From Sphingobacteriaceae bacterium (GTDB lineage: Bacteria > Bacteroidota > Bacteroidia > Sphingobacteriales > Sphingobacteriaceae): a stretch of DNA of 64,000 nt. Both the position numbers and the translations under genes were made by a program. The stretch is from contig CAHJWG010000011.1 of NCBI GenBank assembly GCA_903642215.1, positions 95,179-159,178 on the forward strand, written 5' to 3'. Shown piece by piece: positions 60,700 through 64,000 of this stretch; positions within the stretch are counted from its first letter, which is position 1; each line of letters opens with the position of its first letter. Under the pieces are notes generated by a model. The model did no database searches and was not told the origin of the DNA. It saw nothing but the letters and a program-made list of their open reading frames with translations.

Positions 60700-60788
60700 A
60701 TGCTTCTTTTATACCGATAAATTTTAGTTTTTAATTGAGATAAAAAAAGCATGAAGTTCTGCCGTTTTTTAGGTGATAAAAGAAGTAT
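60700..60788. repeat. Cluster of three 14-bp motifs
   Basis: ATGCTTCTTTTATA (60700-60713, one mismatch), GATAAAAAAAGCAT (60739-60752, exact) and GATAAAAGAAGTAT (60775-60788, exact). The first two form an inverted pair of 53 bp, with a further copy to the right. It fills the gap between the divergent DUF6702 and HupE genes. Confidence 0.8.
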
Positions 60789-60838
60789 GGAAAATAACTC
60801 TCAGAAGAAAATGGTTCTTTGATTTTATTTAATTTTCA

Positions 60839-61417
60839 ATGTCGGATTTTATCTTTTATTTCAAATTAGGCTGGGAGCATATTATCAGTTTAGATGCTTT
60901 AGATCATCAGTTGTTTGTACTCGCCCTGGCATCGGTTTACACTTTTAAAGACATCCGGAAAGTGCTGATTTTGATTACCGCTTTTACCATCGGGCATTCG
61001 CTAACGTTAGCGTTAAGCGTGCTGGATATCATTCGTTTTTCCGGCAAATGGGTAGAATTTTTAATCCCGTGCACCATTTTTATTACGGCTTTAAATAATA
61101 TTTTTCAGCTGGATTCTATTAACAAAAGTGCCAGAATAAATTATTATCTCGCTTTAGGTTTTGGGTTGATCCACGGGATGGGTTTTGCAAATGCCATCCG
61201 AATTATGCTGGCGCAGGATCAAAAACTGGGTTTGGGTTTATTCGGTTTTAATGTTGGATTGGAAGCAGGGCAGGTTTTTGTGGTGGCAATCATCCTGTTA
61301 ATTGCATTTTTCGCCCTAAATTTCCTAAAAATCAAAAGAAGAGACTGGATTTTCTTTCTGGCTTCCGGCGTTTTTGCCCTTTCTGTAAAAATGGCGATAG
61401 AAAGATTGCCTTTTTAA
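60839..61417 (+). CDS. HupE/UreJ family membrane protein
   Basis: A 192-aa protein with six to seven membrane segments. Family signs are GWEHIISLDALDHQLFVLALA (the G-x-x-H-x-x-S-x-D-x-x-D-H pattern near residues 11-23), TIGHSLTLALSV and LGFGLIHGMGFA. HupE and UreJ are linked to nickel uptake for hydrogenase and urease, but neither enzyme is here, so the role is open. It precedes the M1 peptidase gene by 48 bp. Confidence 0.85.
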   Translation: MSDFIFYFKLGWEHIISLDALDHQLFVLALASVYTFKDIRKVLILITAFTIGHSLTLALSVLDIIRFSGKWVEFLIPCTIFITALNNIFQLDSINKSARINYYLALGFGLIHGMGFANAIRIMLAQDQKLGLGLFGFNVGLEAGQVFVVAIILLIAFFALNFLKIKRRDWIFFLASGVFALSVKMAIERLPF

Positions 61418-61435
61418 AAGAAAAAACTATCTTTA
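61406..61435 (+). promoter_or_regulatory. Candidate promoter of the 808-aa M1 peptidase gene
   Basis: TTG (61406-61408) and TATCTTTA (61428-61435) are 19 nt apart, as in Bacteroidota promoters. The -33 element lies within the end of the HupE gene. Confidence 0.5.
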
Positions 61436-61465
61436 GTGCTACATTGATGCATTCATTTTAAAGTT

Positions 61466-63892
61466 ATGATCAAAAAATTATTTTCTATTGTATTTTTTAC
61501 GCTTAGCCTGGTTAAAATTTCGACTGCGCAGGATATTCAAAATAATCCGGCCAGTAATCACGGTAACAAGTTTGAACAATTAGGTACTATTTTAAGTACG
61601 CCTAATGAGCAAAGAACTGCCAGCGGTGCGCCGGGTACAAAATACTGGCAGCAACGCGCGGATTACAATATTAAATGCGAACTGGACGAAAAAAACCTGA
61701 AGCTTACCGGAAGCGAAACCGTAACCTATTTTAATAATTCTCCGGATCCATTGGATTATATCTGGCTGCAACTGGATGAAAATCAGCATAGTAATATCAA
61801 TAACGCTAATTATCAAAGTAATACAATAATGCCGCGCGGCGGTGCCGGTACGCTAATACTGGAACGTTCCGAGAAAAGCAATCAAGATAACGGTTATGGT
61901 GATATCATTACAAAACTGACCGATGCAACAGGTAAAAAGTTAAATTATACCATCAACAAAACGATGATGCGTATCAATTTACCGGTAGTTTTAAAACCAG
62001 GCCAGCAATATGTTTTCAACGTAAACTGGAGTTATAAAATATCCGATCGTTTAGCTATGGGCGGCCGCGGCGGTTACGAATACTTCCCGGGAGATAAAAA
62101 TTATTTGTTTACCATGGCGCAATGGTATCCGCGTTTGTGTGTGTACAGCGATTTCCAGGGATGGCAAAACCATCAGTTTACCGGTCGCGGAGAATTTGCG
62201 TTGACTTTTGGAAATTTTAAAGTACAGATGACGGTTCCTGCCGATCACGTGGTTGGCGGAACCGGCGAGTGTATCAATTACAACGCTGTTTTAACGCCGC
62301 AGCAATTAAGTCGTTTTCAAAAAGCAAAAACTGCTACAGTTCCGGTGGAAATTGTTACGTTAGCCGAAGCTAAAAAAGCAGAAGCAAACCCAAGTTCAGC
62401 AAAAAAAACTTACATTTTCCAGGCCAATAATGTGCGTGATTTTGCCTGGACTTCTTCCCGGAAATTTGTTTGGGACGGAATGGGACAGGATGTAGCAGGT
62501 AAAAAAGTAATGTGCATGAGCTTTTACGGCAAAGAAGCTTACGGTTTGTACAGCAAATATTCTACCCGCCTGATTGCGCACACTGTAAAGACTTATTCGG
62601 ATTTTACTTTCCCGTTTCCGTATCCGGTTGCACAAAGTGTAGAAGCTTCCAACGGGATGGAATATCCGATGATTTGCTTTAATAATGGCCGTACCGAAAA
62701 GGACGGAACGTATAGTGAAAGTACTAAAAACGGTATGATCGGTGTGATTATTCACGAAGTTGGCCATAACTTTTTCCCGATGATTGTGAATAGTGACGAA
62801 CGCCAATGGACTTGGATGGATGAAGGGTTAAATTCTTTTGTGGAATATTTAACCGAAGAACTTTGGGACAATAAATTCCCAAGTAAAAAAGGTGCTGCCT
62901 ATACCATTGTAGATTACATGAAGCTGCCAAAAAATGAGTTGGAACCCACAATGACCAATTCCGAAAACATTGTCCGTTTTGGCCCGAATGCTTACTCAAA
63001 ACCGGCTACCGCTTTAAATATTCTGCGCGAAACCATTATGGGACGTGAACTTTTTGACTATTCTTTTAAGGAATATGCAAAACGCTGGGCTTTTAAACAT
63101 CCCACACCGGCAGATTTTTTTAGGACGATGGAAGATGCCAGCGGTGAAGATTTAGACTGGTTTTGGAGAGGCTGGTTTTACGGAACTGACGCCTGCGATA
63201 TCTCTCTGGATTCTGTAAAAGTGGGAAAAGCAGACCTGAACGGCGACCCGAATGCAATTGTTGGTTTCGGCGGAAGAAGAGGCATAGTCCAGGGCGGCAA
63301 CCGCGCCACTGCACCTATCGTAAACAATTTTGATGATATTTCAAAAATCCGCAACAGGCAGGATAAAAACATCAAGTTTTATACAGACAGAGATACCGTT
63401 GTACGGGATTTTTACTGGAAGTATGACCGCGGTCTTGCTGCTGTGGATACGGCAAAATTCGCCAGTATCAGCAAAGCACAAACGCCTCCGCAAAGAAGTG
63501 CCGCTGCCGAAGCTTTTAATGAAGAAGATAAAAGCAATTACGGCAACAAGTATTTTTATCAGCTAAATTTTAGTAACAAAGGCGGTTTGGTGATGCCGGT
63601 TATTGTAGAATTTACCTTTAAAGACGGCACAAAACAAGTAGACCGGATTCCGGCACAAATATGGCGGTTGAATGAAAAAACAGCTTCCAAATTTTACGTA
63701 CAAGCTAAAGAAGTAACATCCATTAAATTAGATCCGATGCGCGAAACGGCCGATATTGACGAAAGCAATAATTACTGGGGAAAATTGCCGGAACCTTCCA
63801 AGTTCCAAATATTTAAACAAAGGACAACAGCTGCAGCCAGGGGACAATCTAACGGTGTAAATCCAATGCAAATTTCCACCGGATCAAAGTAA
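61466..63892 (+). CDS. Secreted M1-family zinc metallopeptidase (paralogue)
   Basis: An 808-aa protein with a signal peptide (ending STAQ, residue 22), zinc motif HEVGH (430-434) and distal Glu near 453 (TWMDEGLN). ASNGMEYP corresponds to the exopeptidase motif. It is about 140 residues longer than the paralogue at 3739-5742, with an extra, Asn/Arg/Gly-rich segment near 590-690 (GGRRGIVQGGNRATAPIV) and a longer C-terminus. No exact 14-bp motif was seen in it. Confidence 0.92.
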   Translation: MIKKLFSIVFFTLSLVKISTAQDIQNNPASNHGNKFEQLGTILSTPNEQRTASGAPGTKYWQQRADYNIKCELDEKNLKLTGSETVTYFNNSPDPLDYIWLQLDENQHSNINNANYQSNTIMPRGGAGTLILERSEKSNQDNGYGDIITKLTDATGKKLNYTINKTMMRINLPVVLKPGQQYVFNVNWSYKISDRLAMGGRGGYEYFPGDKNYLFTMAQWYPRLCVYSDFQGWQNHQFTGRGEFALTFGNFKVQMTVPADHVVGGTGECINYNAVLTPQQLSRFQKAKTATVPVEIVTLAEAKKAEANPSSAKKTYIFQANNVRDFAWTSSRKFVWDGMGQDVAGKKVMCMSFYGKEAYGLYSKYSTRLIAHTVKTYSDFTFPFPYPVAQSVEASNGMEYPMICFNNGRTEKDGTYSESTKNGMIGVIIHEVGHNFFPMIVNSDERQWTWMDEGLNSFVEYLTEELWDNKFPSKKGAAYTIVDYMKLPKNELEPTMTNSENIVRFGPNAYSKPATALNILRETIMGRELFDYSFKEYAKRWAFKHPTPADFFRTMEDASGEDLDWFWRGWFYGTDACDISLDSVKVGKADLNGDPNAIVGFGGRRGIVQGGNRATAPIVNNFDDISKIRNRQDKNIKFYTDRDTVVRDFYWKYDRGLAAVDTAKFASISKAQTPPQRSAAAEAFNEEDKSNYGNKYFYQLNFSNKGGLVMPVIVEFTFKDGTKQVDRIPAQIWRLNEKTASKFYVQAKEVTSIKLDPMRETADIDESNNYWGKLPEPSKFQIFKQRTTAAARGQSNGVNPMQISTGSK

Positions 63893-64000
63893 CCGGTCGA
63901 ATTCCTTAAACTTAAGTTAGATTAACCCGTAGTGCATTTAAGAAAAAGTTGTGCAACTGCTAAAAAAGCAGTAAATTGAAGTAACGACACAACAATTAGG
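63893..64000. other. End of window, no gene seen
   Basis: About 108 bases after the M1 peptidase stop. No ORF, hairpin or motif copy is recognisable. Confidence 0.5.

Noticed and set aside
1705..60788. The 14-bp motif as a simple promoter box
   Set aside because: It lacks TAnnTTTG, occurs inside genes and after stops, and has no fixed orientation to genes, so promoter function does not explain the pattern.
1705..60788. The 14-bp motif as merely the T-run of terminators
   Set aside because: Some copies abut terminators, but many (for example 13302, 19863, 49544, 53183 and all genic ones) have no hairpin, and the CTTC part is not needed in a terminator.
1..64000. CRISPR array or prophage
   Set aside because: No regularly spaced direct repeats with unique spacers, no integrase, portal or tail genes. 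The recurrent 14-bp motif is irregularly spaced and in both orientations.

Overview
This 64 kb window is a Bacteroidota chromosome segment, most likely from the family Sphingobacteriaceae (Pedobacter/Mucilaginibacter-like). The evidence is a SusC/SusD pair, a gliding-motility/type IX secretion C-terminal sorting domain, Bacteroidota-type -7 boxes (TAnnTTTG) and little use of Shine-Dalgarno sequences, and many families typical of this group (GH92, WbqC, a VCBS/CRTAC1-like lipoprotein, DUF6702 next to HupE). No tRNA, rRNA, integrase, transposase or CRISPR array was seen.

Layout. 0-3.7 kb: the 3' end of an ABC ATPase, an acyl-CoA thioesterase, small secreted proteins and an AT-rich two-gene module (PepSY-like protein plus PIN nuclease). 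3.7-9.6 kb: an M1 peptidase, a RelE/ParE toxin-antitoxin pair, a type IX-secreted Ig-like protein and a secreted propeller-like protein. 9.6-15.6 kb: CorA, WbqC, a lipid A-type acyltransferase and a GT2 glycosyltransferase, riboflavin synthase and tiny ORFs. 15.8-19.1 kb: a complete bacterial NHEJ pair (LigD, Ku). 19.2-22.2 kb: an AT-rich small-gene pair, an alpha/beta hydrolase lipoprotein and a PqiA-like membrane protein. 22.3-29.3 kb: a three-subunit molybdenum aldehyde oxidoreductase, an SDR and a Zn-dependent dehydrogenase, which look like an aldehyde-handling neighbourhood. 29.4-35.2 kb: a BLUF photoreceptor, then PBP4, a dipeptide epimerase and an M1 aminopeptidase (cell wall peptide turnover). 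35.2-36.0 kb: a putative toxin-antitoxin module with an ADP-ribosyltransferase-like protein. 36.0-39.7 kb: a pxpBCA 5-oxoprolinase operon with an NRAMP-fold transporter that lacks the metal-binding motifs. 40.1-54.3 kb: a glycan-use region (VCBS lipoprotein, SusD, SusC, SGNH hydrolase, GH92 mannosidase, LacI regulator). 54.3-59.9 kb: an RND-adaptor-TolC efflux operon. 60.1-63.9 kb: DUF6702, HupE/UreJ and a second M1 peptidase paralogous to the one at 3.7 kb.

The most striking signal is not a gene. A 14-bp motif, ATRCTKYTTTTATC (mostly ATGCTTCTTTTATC or ATACTTCTTTTATC), occurs at least 22 times exactly by my reading, on both strands, plus more than 20 one-mismatch copies. About two thirds of exact copies lie in the small intergenic fraction, often beside terminators and sometimes as inverted pairs. 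Many intergenic copies continue with RNN-TAAAAA. The rest lie inside unrelated genes, where the motif writes the same peptides repeatedly (DKRSI, NASF, KEAS). Density, strand symmetry, terminator pairing and recurrence in coding DNA resemble the DNA uptake sequences of Pasteurellaceae and Neisseriaceae. I know of no such sequence described in Bacteroidota, and the function here is inference. All counts were made by eye.
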